This document shows positions 50,977-61,468 of a DNA stretch of 64,000 bases, piece by piece. Made by a program: the position numbers and the translations under genes. Within the stretch, counting starts at the first letter, position 1, and every line of letters begins with the position of its first letter. The notes beneath the pieces were generated by a model. It was not told the DNA's origin and did not search any database. It saw only the letters and a list, made by a program, of their open reading frames with translations. This stretch comes from Chitinophaga caeni (GTDB taxonomy: Bacteria > Bacteroidota > Bacteroidia > Chitinophagales > Chitinophagaceae), in the NCBI RefSeq assembly GCF_002557795.1, contig NZ_CP023777.1:4907001-4971000 (forward strand). The letters are read 5' to 3'.

Positions 50977-52392
50977 TTATTCATAGCCACCACCTAATGC
51001 CCGGTACAATTCTGCCACAGCTTGTAATTGTTGGCGATGTACATCCGCGAGATTCAACTCGGATTGCAATGCATTAGATTGTGCTGTAACTACCTCTAAA
51101 TAGTTCGCCAATCCACCTGTAAAAAGCATCTTCGCATTATTTACAGCCTTGCTATTATTCTGATTCTGCGCAATGACGATGCGTTCCTGCTCTTTCAATT
51201 TATCAATACCTGCCAAGCTGTTGCTCACTTCGTGAACGGCACTCAATACCTGCATCTTGAAATTAAGCTCTGCCTCTTCCCTTTGTGCTTTGGCCACTTC
51301 TAAGCGGGTCTTCAATGCCCTTCTTTGAAAGATCGGCTGCGTTATCCCCCCCGTAACAGTTGCAAATAATGAGCCGGGAAGCGTGAACCATTGGCTGGCT
51401 TTAAACGCATTGACCCCACCTGTCGCAGTAATGCTCAAACTGGGATACATACTACCTTGCGCTACCCCTACATTGGCATTTGCCGCAATTAATTGTTGTT
51501 CCGCGGCCCTTACATCTGGCCTGTAATGCAATAACACGGCAGGTACACCTGCTGAAAGTTGCTCATATACCGGGAAGTCATTAATAGCACCGATGCGATT
51601 TACGGTACCTGGAAATTCTGCGCCCAAAAGACGGAGTGCATTCTGCTGTACTATTATGGCTTGCTCTAATTGGGGAACCAATTTAGATGCCACCAATTGT
51701 TGAGATATGGCTTGTTGCACCGCCAGTTCCGTTGCCGATCCCGCTTCCTTTTGCAAGCGGATCATCGTTACGATCGTATCACTTAAAGCCACATTTTTCT
51801 TGGCTATATTTAATTGTGCATCCAACATTAATAGGTTAAAATAACCACTAGCTACCGTAGCTACCAATGTCGTTTGCACGGCTCTTACCGCCTCGTAAGT
51901 TTGTAAGTAGCTAGCTTGTGCCGCTTCTTTCTGACGGCGGATTTTGCCCCAAATGTCTGCTTCCCAAGTCGCTCCAACACTCACTGTATAGTCTTCAATA
52001 TGACTGGTACCGATGAAATTATCCAAACTCAAACCATTCAAGCTGTTCTTTGATGGTATATTAGTTGATGCATTCACTTGCCCAGTTACAGATGGATAAA
52101 AGGCCGCCCTTGCTTGTTTTAAATAGGATTGTGCGGCAGATAATCGCTGCACGGCTATTTTCAAATCAAGATTATTCTTCAATGTATTTTCGATCAGCAA
52201 CTGGAGTTGGGATTCATTGAAAAATGCTTTCCAACTCACTGCTGCAATTGAACTATCACCCGTAGATTGATCTTGGTATTGTTGGGGTAAACCAAGATCC
52301 GGTGATTCATAATTACGGCCAACGCGGCAGGCACTCACAGTGCCTACCAACGCTAGCAGTAGTATATATGGATAGAAATTTCTTTTCCTCAT
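50977..52392 (-). CDS. Outer-membrane efflux lipoprotein (NodT/OprM family)
   Basis: The 471-residue product starts at the ATG at 52392 with an AAAGAG leader; the signal ends in lipobox TVSAC and CRVGRNYESPDL, as in OprM. Two OEP repeats follow, rich in helix (SYLKQARAAFYPSVTGQVNA, ADIWGKIRRQKEAAQAS; then YPSLSITATGGVN). HYRPDVRAAEQQLIAANANV is a conserved OprM/NodT block. It is the exit channel of the tripartite pump encoded just upstream. Confidence 0.92.
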   Translation of the reverse strand: MRKRNFYPYILLLALVGTVSACRVGRNYESPDLGLPQQYQDQSTGDSSIAAVSWKAFFNESQLQLLIENTLKNNLDLKIAVQRLSAAQSYLKQARAAFYPSVTGQVNASTNIPSKNSLNGLSLDNFIGTSHIEDYTVSVGATWEADIWGKIRRQKEAAQASYLQTYEAVRAVQTTLVATVASGYFNLLMLDAQLNIAKKNVALSDTIVTMIRLQKEAGSATELAVQQAISQQLVASKLVPQLEQAIIVQQNALRLLGAEFPGTVNRIGAINDFPVYEQLSAGVPAVLLHYRPDVRAAEQQLIAANANVGVAQGSMYPSLSITATGGVNAFKASQWFTLPGSLFATVTGGITQPIFQRRALKTRLEVAKAQREEAELNFKMQVLSAVHEVSNSLAGIDKLKEQERIVIAQNQNNSKAVNNAKMLFTGGLANYLEVVTAQSNALQSELNLADVHRQQLQAVAELYRALGGGYE

Positions 52393-52421
52393 CTCTTTAT
52401 TTTTATTTGATTTACCGCTAC

Positions 52422-55400
52422 TTACCATTTTGATTCTGTTGTTTCGATCGGTGTCGGCTTAGGTTTCCCGCTTACCTTCTCCTGTAAATACTGGAAGATG
52501 ATAAACAATACGGGTATTACAAATATCCCTAAGAATACCCCGGTTAACATCCCCCCGGCAGCACCGGTACTGATAGATTTGTTTCCTAATGCCGAGGATC
52601 CAGATGCTCTCATCAACGGGATCAATCCCACGATGAAGGCAAAGGAAGTCATCAAGATCGGGCGAAGCCTTAACTTCGCTGCTTGCAAGCTTGCTGCCAA
52701 TAACCCCATTCCTGCGCGGCGGCGCTGTACTGCATACTCTACGATCAAGATGGCATTTTTCGCTAACAAACCTATCAACATAATTAAACCCACCTGTACA
52801 TAGATATTGTTATCAATACCAAACAACCGTATAAATAAGAATACTCCGAAGATCCCCAGTGGAATTGAAAGTATAACGGACAAGGGTAATATGTAGCTTT
52901 CATATTGAGCTGCCAGCAAGAAGTACACGAATATCAAACAGAGCAAGAAAATGATTGCCGCCTGTCCACCGGCGCTGATCTCTTCCTTGGTCATACCTAC
53001 CCATTCGTAACTATACCCACGGGGTAAATACTGCGCTGCAACTTCTTCCACTGCCTTGATAGCATCACCGGAACTATACCCCGGTTTCGGTTGCCCGTTG
53101 ATCGACACGGAGGTAAATAGGTTATTCCTGGTCACTGTTTCCGGACCATAAACTTTCTTTAATTCTACAACCTCGTTCATCGGTACCATTTCCCCGCCCA
53201 TATTCTTCACGAAAATGCCGTTCAATGAGCTAGGCTCGGCACGGGTATTAGCATCCGCTTGTACGATCACGCGATAATACTTGCCGAAACGGTTGAAATC
53301 ACTAGCAAAGGAACTACCATAATACACCTGCAATGTTTGCAGTATCTCGCTGATAGGTACGCCCAATTGCTTTGCCCTTAATTCATCAATCTCTATATTA
53401 AATTGAGGGTTACCATTATTAAATGTGGTAAAGGCAAAGGCGATCTCTTTCCGCTTCATCAGTTCACCGATAAATCCATACGCCACGTTCGATAACTTAT
53501 CAAGACTTCCACCTGTCCTATCTTGCAGGATCACTTCAAACCCGTCCATATTACTAAACCCTGGAACCGTAGGCATATTAAATAAGAAGATGTTTGCCTC
53601 TTTAATGGAAGCTAATTGTGCTTGCATCGCTCCCATTACTTCCTGGATATTCTTCACCTGCCCACGATCTTCATAAGGTTTCATTTTCACGAAACCCACT
53701 GCATATGATGAGCTAATTGAATTAGTCAGGATATTCAAACCGGAAACACTTAAATAGTGGTTCACAGCTTCGAATCGTTTCATGATGCCTTCTACCTTGC
53801 TCACAACTTTCTTCGTTCTTTCCAAGGAACTACCGGCAGGCATACTGACAGAATACACGATAAAACCTTGGTCTTCCGTGGGGATAAACCCCGTAGGCGT
53901 TTTGCGCACCATCCAAACGGTAGCTACAGTTACCAAAGCCAAGCCTGCTAATGCCCACCATTTGCGCCTTACCAAGAATTGCAAGCTGCGGGTATATTTT
54001 GCGGTCATCACGTTAAAACCGGCATTGAAAGCTGTAAAAAACCGTTTTCCAAAACCTTTCTTCTCAACATGCCCCCCTTCACCAGCGGCATGGTTATTTT
54101 TCAGCAACAACGCACATAAAGCGGGACTTAGTGTCAATGCATTCACCGCGGAAATCAAAATCGCGATGGCGAGCGTAAAGGCAAACTGCCTGTAAAACAC
54201 TCCTGCCGGACCTTGCATGAACCCTACAGGGATAAATACTGCCGACATCACCAACGTGATCGAGATAATGGCCCCGGAAATTTCCTGCATGGAACTGATC
54301 GTAGCGTCCTTGGGACTCATATTGATCCTTTCCATCTTGGCATGGACGGCCTCCACCACCACGATCGCATCATCCACCACGATACCGATGGCCAACACGA
54401 GCGCGAATAATGTTAGCAAGTTGATGGTAAAACCAAACAATTGCATGAAGAAGAACGTACCGATGATAGCTACCGGCACTGCAATAGCCGGGATCAACGT
54501 GGATCTAAAATCTTGCAAGAAGATAAATACCACGATGAACACCAAGATAAAAGCCTCGATAAGCGTATGCTTCACTTGGTCTATTGATTCATCTAAATAT
54601 TCTTTCGTACTATAAATATTGAAGTATTCCACGTCTGCCGGGAATGCTTTCGAGGCTTTTTGCATTAATTCATTTACAGCCACCTGGATGTCGTTGGCAT
54701 TGGAACCGGCTGTTTGATATAACGCGATACCGATACCATATTTACCATTCACCTTCGTATCATTACTGTAGGTAAATGAACCGAATTCCACGCGGGCAAC
54801 ATCGCCCAACCTAAGCAAAGATCCATCCGGGTTAGCGCGCAAGATGATGTTTTCATACTGCTCGCCCTTGTTGAGCTTACCTTTGTACTTGATAACATAT
54901 TCGAAGGATTCACTCGTGTTTTCCCCGAAACGTCCCGGCGCTGCTTCCACGTTTTGTTCGCGGATAGCATTCAGCACATCTTGCGGCGACATGTTATAAG
55001 CAGCCAAACGATCCGGGCGCAACCAAATCCTCATCGCGTAATCCTTCGCACCGAATACCATCGCTTGCCCCACGCCGTTGATCCTTTGCATCTCCGGGAT
55101 GATATTGATCTTAGCATAGTTTTGCAAGAACGTTTCATCATAAGCTTTGTTATCACTTTGCAAGTTCACCACCATGATCATACTGTTTTGTTGCTTTTGC
55201 GTAGTGATACCTGCTTGAACCACCTCCGTGGGTAATAAGCTCGTTGCTTTTGATACGCGGTTTTGAACATTCACAGCTGCCATGTCGGGATCTGTACCCA
55301 GCTTAAAATAAACTGTCAAGATCATAGACCCATCGTTATTGGAGGTAGATGTCATGTAAGTCATGTTCTCCACACCATTAACGGCTTCTTCGATCGGTGT

Positions 55401-55586
55401 TGCCACGGAACGGGCAACCACTTCCGCATTGGCCCCCGGGTACGAGGCTTGCACTTGCACGCTAGGTGGTGCAATATCTGGGAATTGCGTCACGGGTAAT
55501 GATACCAGTGACAAGCCTCCCAGTAAAACCAGTATAATAGAGACTACTGTAGCCAATACAGGTCGTTCTATAAATTTTCTTAGCAT
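52422..55586 (-). CDS. RND multidrug efflux transporter (HAE1, AcrB/MexB-like)
   Basis: The protein has 1054 residues, normal for HAE1. It starts MLRKFIERPVLATVVSIIL. The two tandem halves have twelve membrane segments and large periplasmic loops. GIVVDDAIVVVEAV in helix 4 contains the paired Asp residues of the proton relay, and GEFGxxxxGNxx-like docking sequence ends the second half (GGMLTGVFLGIFVIPVLFI). The likely substrates are antibiotics or other amphiphiles. It lies between its adaptor and outer-membrane channel genes in the same direction. Confidence 0.95.
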   Translation of the reverse strand: MLRKFIERPVLATVVSIILVLLGGLSLVSLPVTQFPDIAPPSVQVQASYPGANAEVVARSVATPIEEAVNGVENMTYMTSTSNNDGSMILTVYFKLGTDPDMAAVNVQNRVSKATSLLPTEVVQAGITTQKQQNSMIMVVNLQSDNKAYDETFLQNYAKINIIPEMQRINGVGQAMVFGAKDYAMRIWLRPDRLAAYNMSPQDVLNAIREQNVEAAPGRFGENTSESFEYVIKYKGKLNKGEQYENIILRANPDGSLLRLGDVARVEFGSFTYSNDTKVNGKYGIGIALYQTAGSNANDIQVAVNELMQKASKAFPADVEYFNIYSTKEYLDESIDQVKHTLIEAFILVFIVVFIFLQDFRSTLIPAIAVPVAIIGTFFFMQLFGFTINLLTLFALVLAIGIVVDDAIVVVEAVHAKMERINMSPKDATISSMQEISGAIISITLVMSAVFIPVGFMQGPAGVFYRQFAFTLAIAILISAVNALTLSPALCALLLKNNHAAGEGGHVEKKGFGKRFFTAFNAGFNVMTAKYTRSLQFLVRRKWWALAGLALVTVATVWMVRKTPTGFIPTEDQGFIVYSVSMPAGSSLERTKKVVSKVEGIMKRFEAVNHYLSVSGLNILTNSISSSYAVGFVKMKPYEDRGQVKNIQEVMGAMQAQLASIKEANIFLFNMPTVPGFSNMDGFEVILQDRTGGSLDKLSNVAYGFIGELMKRKEIAFAFTTFNNGNPQFNIEIDELRAKQLGVPISEILQTLQVYYGSSFASDFNRFGKYYRVIVQADANTRAEPSSLNGIFVKNMGGEMVPMNEVVELKKVYGPETVTRNNLFTSVSINGQPKPGYSSGDAIKAVEEVAAQYLPRGYSYEWVGMTKEEISAGGQAAIIFLLCLIFVYFLLAAQYESYILPLSVILSIPLGIFGVFLFIRLFGIDNNIYVQVGLIMLIGLLAKNAILIVEYAVQRRRAGMGLLAASLQAAKLRLRPILMTSFAFIVGLIPLMRASGSSALGNKSISTGAAGGMLTGVFLGIFVIPVLFIIFQYLQEKVSGKPKPTPIETTESKW

Positions 55587-55729
55587 TGATTTTTTAATTT
55601 GTCGGTAATAACCGCTACATCATTGTAAAATGTATAAATAATGACCCTAAATTTAAGGGCAAGCACCCCCCTGTAGCACCATTCCCATAATGCTTCATAC
55701 CAGGATAGAAATTGATAGTACAATAATTA

Positions 55730-56920
55730 CTACCTCATAGGATTTTCCTTCAATAAACTATCCAAGGAAATATTCTCCGGTGCGATGATTGCTCCATCCT
55801 GCAAACGATCGAATCCTGAATAAACAATCTTATCACCACCTTTCACACCTCCGGATACCAGGTAATAATTCCCGCTTTTACCATTGATCAACAGCGGCTT
55901 ACTAGCCACCTTGTTGCTATCCCCCACAACGAATACAAACACTTTATCTTGTAATTCGTAGGTAGCATTCTGCGGTACAACTACCGCATTTTCAACGGTT
56001 GTAGGAATTCTTACTTTACCGGTAGCTCCGGTGCGCAATTCACCATTCGGATTCGGGAAGGTAGCCCTTAAGCTGATGGCTCCCATTGTTTTATCGAATT
56101 GGCCATCCACTGTTTCCACGGTTCCTTCTTGCTGGTAAACTGAATTATCTGCCAGTACTAATGATACTTTAGGCAAATGACTTAACTTCTCACGGATCGT
56201 AGTTCCGGGGTAAGCCTCTTTAAATTGCAAGAAATCCTTCTCGCTAAAAGAAAAGTAAGCATACACTTCACTCACATCGGAAATTACCGTCAATGCCTGC
56301 GTCTCCATTCTGCCTACGAGGCTTCCAACTTTATAAGGGATTCTCCCGATGTAACCATCTACCGGCGCCGTAATGTACGTATAGCCGAGGTTGATCTTAG
56401 CATTGCTAACCATCGCTTCCGCCTGTGCCACAGTAGCTTTGGCAGCCGCTTCGGCAGATTGTGCCGTTTTCAATTGCACTTCTCCCACCACGTTATTTTT
56501 AACAAGTGGTGCCAGGCGATCTACCTCGATCTTAGCTTTATCCAGGTTAGCTTGCGCTGCCATCAAATTTGCTTGGGCATTGCTTAAAGCTTCCTGGTAC
56601 ACGCGGTCATTGACCTTGAATAGAGGTTGTCCTTTTTTAACGGCAGCCCCTTCATCTACAAAGATCTTATCCAAGATACCTTCTACTTGCGGCCTGATTT
56701 CCACGTTCACTTTTCCTTCTATAGCCGCGTTATAATCGCGTGAAGTTGCTGCATCGATCTGCTTCAGTTGTACTACCGGCAAGCTTGGCGTTTGATTTGC
56801 CATTGGAGCCGGGCCAGCGCTGGAGCTAGCGCAACTGTTTAATATAATCATTAGCAAGCCTGCCAGCAGCGCAGGGGCTAAGTTGAGTTTGTTGTAAATA
56901 GGTGTTCCTTTTCTCATCAT
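55730..56920 (-). CDS. RND periplasmic adaptor lipoprotein (AcrA/MexA-like)
   Basis: The 396-residue product starts at 56920 (MMRKGTPIYNKL) with lipobox LNSC. VNVEIRPQVEGILDKIFVDE, GAAVKKGQPLFKVND and the later INLGYTYITAPVDGYIGR are the lipoyl halves flanking a coiled-coil hairpin of about 80 residues (YQEALSNAQANLMAAQANLD, then SAEAAAKATVAQAEAMVSN). The barrel and membrane-proximal domains follow. It links the RND pump to the outer-membrane factor and is the first gene of the operon. Confidence 0.92.
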   Translation of the reverse strand: MMRKGTPIYNKLNLAPALLAGLLMIILNSCASSSAGPAPMANQTPSLPVVQLKQIDAATSRDYNAAIEGKVNVEIRPQVEGILDKIFVDEGAAVKKGQPLFKVNDRVYQEALSNAQANLMAAQANLDKAKIEVDRLAPLVKNNVVGEVQLKTAQSAEAAAKATVAQAEAMVSNAKINLGYTYITAPVDGYIGRIPYKVGSLVGRMETQALTVISDVSEVYAYFSFSEKDFLQFKEAYPGTTIREKLSHLPKVSLVLADNSVYQQEGTVETVDGQFDKTMGAISLRATFPNPNGELRTGATGKVRIPTTVENAVVVPQNATYELQDKVFVFVVGDSNKVASKPLLINGKSGNYYLVSGGVKGGDKIVYSGFDRLQDGAIIAPENISLDSLLKENPMR

Positions 56921-57228
56921 TTTAAAATTATACAGGTAATAGCTGTCCACCATCCCAAGATGCCAATCTTAGAAAGCAAAGCGCACGAAAGCATAGGTAG
57001 TGAGGTGTACCTACCTTGGGCGCAACAGTGTGAACATTGTTAGGAAAAAATAATCATTGATCTGCAAGGCAAAAATCTAAGAAACGTCATAGCCGAAATT
57101 GTATGGGGGAAAGTCGGCGTAGCAGATCCCGGCGTTTCGAGAATTACATGGTTATCATAATTGTAATATTTAAATGCAGCACAAAAATATAAACTAATTT
57201 CATAAGTCGTACTTACAAAATCGAGGGA

Positions 57229-58125
57229 TTAATTGTACTTTTCACGGATTGTCCTTTGAAATGAAGCAGGAGTAATGCCTGTATGCCTTTTAAAGTACCT
57301 ATTAAAATATGCATCATCATCAAAATTCAATTGAAAAGCGATCTCCTTCACCGAATGTTGCCGCCAATATAATAGCCGTTTGGCCTCCGTAACCCTTTTC
57401 GTATCAATAATATGCTTGGCATTGTTACCCGTTACAGTTTTCACCATGTCATTTAAATGTCCGGGTGTAACATGCAACATATCTGCGTAGTCGGAGACCT
57501 GTGCCAACTCCTTGTAATTCCTATCAACTAATAGCTTGAATTGACGGAATATATTCAACTGTGAAGTATCATTATTCCAGTCCTTCCCATTCCCCTTGAT
57601 ATCGATGGCGTCTTCGGCGGAAATACGGCCGCAAGCCGTGATGAAGGCACTTAAAATATTCCTGATAATAATCGATTTCCTCGGTTTATTCTCCTTCACT
57701 TCCCTCATCATGATGTCCGTGTAAGAAAGTAATTCCTGCACATGCGAGGGGGAAAGGTGTATCAAGTTATTATTGAAAACGCATTCCCAACAACTGATCA
57801 TCCCTTCGGACTCTGCCAATAGGAAATCGCTGGTAAAATACAAGGAAATAAACTCTGAATCCGTAATCAGTTCATGTTTATGAACTTGTTCCGGCGTAAT
57901 TAACAGTACGGCCGGCGCATTGACTACGAACTTTTCAAAATCGAGGAAAAGCGTACTACTGCCTTTCAGCATTAACCCGATGCTGAACCCGTCATGGCGG
58001 TGCGGCGGCTCCACGCTGTATTCAGAATCGACTGTATATTTTAGGTGCTTAATCACAAATTCCGATCCCGCGGTACAATCCTTCAAACTATATACGGGTA
58101 TATCCGCGGTATTAAGTACTTCCAT
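57229..58125 (-). CDS. AraC-family regulator, probable controller of the efflux operon
   Basis: The 298-residue protein has an N-terminal cupin (EPPHRHDGFSIGLMLKGSST) and a C-terminal AraC domain (VSDYADMLHVTPGHLNDMVK and VKEIAFQLNFDDDAYFNRYF). It lies 309 bp upstream of the adaptor gene, same strand. The 275-bp gap (56921-57228) probably carries the operon promoter but I see no convincing palindrome in it. Confidence 0.85.
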   Translation of the reverse strand: MEVLNTADIPVYSLKDCTAGSEFVIKHLKYTVDSEYSVEPPHRHDGFSIGLMLKGSSTLFLDFEKFVVNAPAVLLITPEQVHKHELITDSEFISLYFTSDFLLAESEGMISCWECVFNNNLIHLSPSHVQELLSYTDIMMREVKENKPRKSIIIRNILSAFITACGRISAEDAIDIKGNGKDWNNDTSQLNIFRQFKLLVDRNYKELAQVSDYADMLHVTPGHLNDMVKTVTGNNAKHIIDTKRVTEAKRLLYWRQHSVKEIAFQLNFDDDAYFNRYFKRHTGITPASFQRTIREKYN

Positions 58126-58175
58126 GTTGCTACAAATTTGATGGTTAATATATCGGGACCGGTATTACATTACCT

Positions 58176-60308
58176 TTAGGTAACTTTCCTTTTCCCTTTT
58201 ACGGATTCTTCCTTGGGGCGCTCTTTTACCGCTACAAGGTCGTTGATCTGTACGTTCATCGGGAAGTTCCCCAATTGAACGATGGCCCTTTTATCGCGGA
58301 TCTCGATCAGTTTACCTACCTGGTTATTGCTCTTAATTTTTACCAGGTCCCCGACATTACATTCCTTCGAAACCTCAACGAATTTATCTTGGACCTTCTT
58401 CTCAAACTTTTCATTGATGATCTTTTCTTTCTTTTTGAAGAGCAGGTTTTCTGCTTGCTTGATCACCTTCTGTTTATCATCGGTGCGTTTCCATTCTATG
58501 ATTAGCTGTTTCATCTTCCGCTCCATATCCTTCAGGTAATGGATTTCATCCTCCTTGATCTTATTCTGTAGCTTGAGGAAGGTTACTTGCTGGTGCTTTC
58601 TTTCCTTATCACTTAAGTATTCAAACTCCCGTTTCAACTTCTCATTCTCTTTCATCAACTTCTGCAATTCCCGCTCCTTGCTTTCGACCTTCTGTAAATC
58701 TTGCTCCGCTTTATTTAACAGCTTATCGAGTTTAAAATGACCATCATCCACCAATTTCTTCGCTCGTTGAATCAAGCCGGGATGCAGGCCGATACGCTGC
58801 GCGATCGAAAAGGTATAAGAGCTACCGGGTTTGCCAACGATCAACCGGTACATCGGCGCCAAGTTCTCTTCATCAAAACCCATGGCCCCGTTGATGATTC
58901 CCTTGACCTTGTTGGCCATGATCTTCAAGTTCAGGTAATGCGTGGTAACGATACCGAAGGCATGCTTCCTTGCTAGCTCTTCCATGATTACTTCTGCAAA
59001 AGCACCGCCCAGGTTAGGATCAGACCCGCTACCCAGTTCATCTATGAAGAAGAGCGTTTTCCCATTCGCGTTTTCCATGAAATATTTCATGTTCTTTAAA
59101 TGCGAACTGTAAGTACTCAATTCAAACTCCAAGGACTGCGTATCCCCGATATGGATCATCAATTGCTTGAAAATCCCGATCTGCGAAGTAGGGTGCACAG
59201 GAACCAGCAACCCTGCCTGTAACATGAGTTGTATCAAGCCTACTGTTTTCATGGTAACCGTCTTCCCCCCGGCATTTGGCCCGCTGATCACGAGAATGTG
59301 CCCGTCTTTATTCAAAGTCAGGTTTACCGGGATCGTCGGTTTCTGGTTCCTCTTGTTATATAAATACAACAAGGGATGATAGGCCTCAACAAGATGAATC
59401 TGCGGATGCTGTTCCAACATCGGGTAGTTACCATTTAGATCCAATGCCAGCTTCGCCTTTGCCCTAATAAAATCGTAGGTACCGCTGATTTGGTAATAAT
59501 GTTCCAGCAGGTCCTTGAACCGGGCAACCTGCGAGGTGAGGGTTTTGAGAATCCGTTGTACTTCCCGCCCCTCCTCTCGTTCCAAGCTAAATACTTCATT
59601 GTTCAGTTCGATCGTTTCTTCCGGCTCCACGAAGACGGTTTTGCGGGTATCGGATTCACCGTGTAAAATACCCTTCACCATTCTTTTCTGCTCGGCAAAA
59701 ATGGCTACGACCCTCCTGCCGCTTAGGAAAGCTTCCTCGATATCAGCCAGGTAGCCTTGCTTGGCAAGCTTTTGCAATACGCGGTCGAAAGCCCGCCTTA
59801 ACTCGTTTCTCTTGCGGTACAGGTTCATCCTGATCTTAGATAGTTCAGGAGTGGCATTGTCTCTCACCTGCCCCGATTCGTCGAGAACCTCGTCGATCAG
59901 TTGCACGATCTTTTTCTCGTAATACGTATCCGCGATCACCTCGGCCAAACCCGCGTATTGGATTCTTCTTTCGGCATCGAAGAAGCGGAATATCCCTTCC
60001 ATGCTTTCCACCATCCTCCGGATCGACAAAAACTGCTCGCCAGATAAAGTGGCGCCCTGGATGCCCAACAACCTCAACTCTCCCTTGATATTCAAGATAA
60101 AATCATTGGGAAAATATTCTTGAATCAGTAATAATTGTTTATACTCATGCGCTTGTTGCAGCGCGGATTTCACGTAATCTAGATGAGTATGGAGCCTTAG
60201 CTCGGCAACCATTTGTTTTCCAAGTTCAGTTCTGCAATGTTCGGATAGCAGTAGCTGAACCTTATCAAATTCCAATTGCGCTAAGGCAGACCCTGGAAAA
60301 TATTTCAA
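58176..60308 (-). CDS. MutS2-type ATPase lacking the Smr domain
   Basis: The 710-residue protein has a MutS-type core: helical clamp in the N-terminal 300 residues, Walker A GPNAGGKT near residue 346, Walker B FFIDELGSGSDPNLGGAFAE, and the conserved TTHYLNLK. A long coiled coil of about 120 residues follows. The end is an SH3-like KOW-type segment (VSKECNVGDLVKIKSNNQVG), and no Smr nuclease domain follows, unlike canonical MutS2 of about 780-800 residues. MutS2 proteins suppress recombination or rescue collided ribosomes; without Smr the nuclease part would be missing. Confidence 0.88.
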   Translation of the reverse strand: MKYFPGSALAQLEFDKVQLLLSEHCRTELGKQMVAELRLHTHLDYVKSALQQAHEYKQLLLIQEYFPNDFILNIKGELRLLGIQGATLSGEQFLSIRRMVESMEGIFRFFDAERRIQYAGLAEVIADTYYEKKIVQLIDEVLDESGQVRDNATPELSKIRMNLYRKRNELRRAFDRVLQKLAKQGYLADIEEAFLSGRRVVAIFAEQKRMVKGILHGESDTRKTVFVEPEETIELNNEVFSLEREEGREVQRILKTLTSQVARFKDLLEHYYQISGTYDFIRAKAKLALDLNGNYPMLEQHPQIHLVEAYHPLLYLYNKRNQKPTIPVNLTLNKDGHILVISGPNAGGKTVTMKTVGLIQLMLQAGLLVPVHPTSQIGIFKQLMIHIGDTQSLEFELSTYSSHLKNMKYFMENANGKTLFFIDELGSGSDPNLGGAFAEVIMEELARKHAFGIVTTHYLNLKIMANKVKGIINGAMGFDEENLAPMYRLIVGKPGSSYTFSIAQRIGLHPGLIQRAKKLVDDGHFKLDKLLNKAEQDLQKVESKERELQKLMKENEKLKREFEYLSDKERKHQQVTFLKLQNKIKEDEIHYLKDMERKMKQLIIEWKRTDDKQKVIKQAENLLFKKKEKIINEKFEKKVQDKFVEVSKECNVGDLVKIKSNNQVGKLIEIRDKRAIVQLGNFPMNVQINDLVAVKERPKEESVKGKRKVT

Positions 60309-60728
60309 TGTGATATTCTATTTAAAATTGCAGGTAAATAGGTAAAAAAGGCCATCATTCCTTTTTATACCCGTATAAATAATTCTTATTAGTGGTATGG
60401 ATCAATGGCTAATCCCGGTTTTAGTCTGCCAGTTCCATTTATAAAATGGGTGTTTTCATCTTAAATTGCCTTTTAGTAATGTCCATTCGCAAATGGATCT
60501 ACATTGCGATGGATGGTTACACGATACTTGGGAATGGATGCGAATTGCGCATGGATGCTAATTTAACCCTGCAAAATTAAGCAACTCGATCTATTTTGAA
60601 CATATTTATTTTAATTACTTGGTAATTGATAACGGAATGTTAAAGTTGAATCTCCACCAAACTCAAGCTGGTAGGGAATCGTATATTGTATAAGAAGCAA
60701 AAATATCAAGATCATATAAATGTAAAAT
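60309..60728. other. Intergenic region without a recognised gene
   Basis: The 420 bp between the divergent mutS2-like and msrA genes has no supported gene. It contains short repeats of ATGGAT(G/C) at 60480-60560. Promoters for both flanking genes should lie here. Confidence 0.5.
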
Positions 60729-61391
60729 ATGAATATCATGAAGGCGAAACAAGTGTTGTTCAGTAGTTTTGCATGGCTGTTATCCCTTACTGCTTGTGCA
60801 CAGCAGCCTACAAAACAAGATAAAGTTCCAGCAGATATGACTATAAATAAAAATACGCCCACCGCCGTAGCTACCTTTGGTAACGGCTGTTTTTGGTGTT
60901 CCGAGGCAATCTTCCAAAGCTTGGAAGGGGTTTTAAAAGTAGAATCCGGCTATTCCGGGGGAACTGTACCCGACCCTACCTATAAGGAAGTATGCACCGG
61001 AACTACGGGCCATGCCGAGGTAATACAGATCACCTATGATCCTACCAAGATCAGTTACGATGATCTCCTGGCTGCCTTCTGGGAAAGTCACGATCCTACT
61101 ACGCTCAACAGGCAAGGAAACGATGTAGGTACACAGTACCGTTCCGTCGTGTTTTACCATGATGATGAGCAAAAAGAGAAGGCGGAATACTACAAGAAGA
61201 AACTGGATGAATCCGGCGCTTATAAAGACCCGATTGTTACGGAGATCGCACCTTTCAGCAAATTTTATAAGGCCGAGAATTACCATCAAGATTATTATAA
61301 TCTCAACGGTTCCCAACCTTATTGCCATTACGTCATCAAGCCTAAATTGGAAAAATTCAGGAAGGTGTTTAAAGATAAATTGAAAAAATAA
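60729..61391 (+). CDS. msrA: Peptide methionine (S)-S-oxide reductase MsrA, lipoprotein form
   Basis: The 220-residue protein starts with a lipoprotein signal (LLSLTAC, residues 17-23) and is a complete MsrA: GNGCFWCSEAIFQSLEGV with the catalytic Cys, SGYSGGTVPDPTYKEVCTG, TGHAEVIQITYDP, and HDPTTLNRQGNDVGTQYRS. HQDYYNLNGSQPYCHYVIKP holds the resolving Cys region. Export suggests repair of oxidised envelope proteins. A start three codons later is equally possible. Confidence 0.95.
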   Translation: MNIMKAKQVLFSSFAWLLSLTACAQQPTKQDKVPADMTINKNTPTAVATFGNGCFWCSEAIFQSLEGVLKVESGYSGGTVPDPTYKEVCTGTTGHAEVIQITYDPTKISYDDLLAAFWESHDPTTLNRQGNDVGTQYRSVVFYHDDEQKEKAEYYKKKLDESGAYKDPIVTEIAPFSKFYKAENYHQDYYNLNGSQPYCHYVIKPKLEKFRKVFKDKLKK

Positions 61392-61414
61392 ACGCTGAAT
61401 GCCAGGGGCTAAGC

Positions 61415-61449
61415 ATACCCACCGTCGCTACCATTGCGCCGGTGGGTAT
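61415..61449 (+). terminator. Intrinsic terminator of msrA
   Basis: ATACCCACCG (61415-61424) pairs perfectly with CGGTGGGTAT (61440-61449), followed by TTTTATT. Confidence 0.8.
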
Positions 61450-61468
61450 TTTTATTACCAGCGGAAGT

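Noticed and set aside
53757..55608. Several plus-strand frames inside the RND gene
   Set aside because: They are antisense shadows of a well-supported 1054-residue transporter.
60611..60862. 83-residue minus-strand frame opposite msrA
   Set aside because: It overlaps the msrA signal peptide in antisense and has the hydrophobic composition expected of such a shadow.
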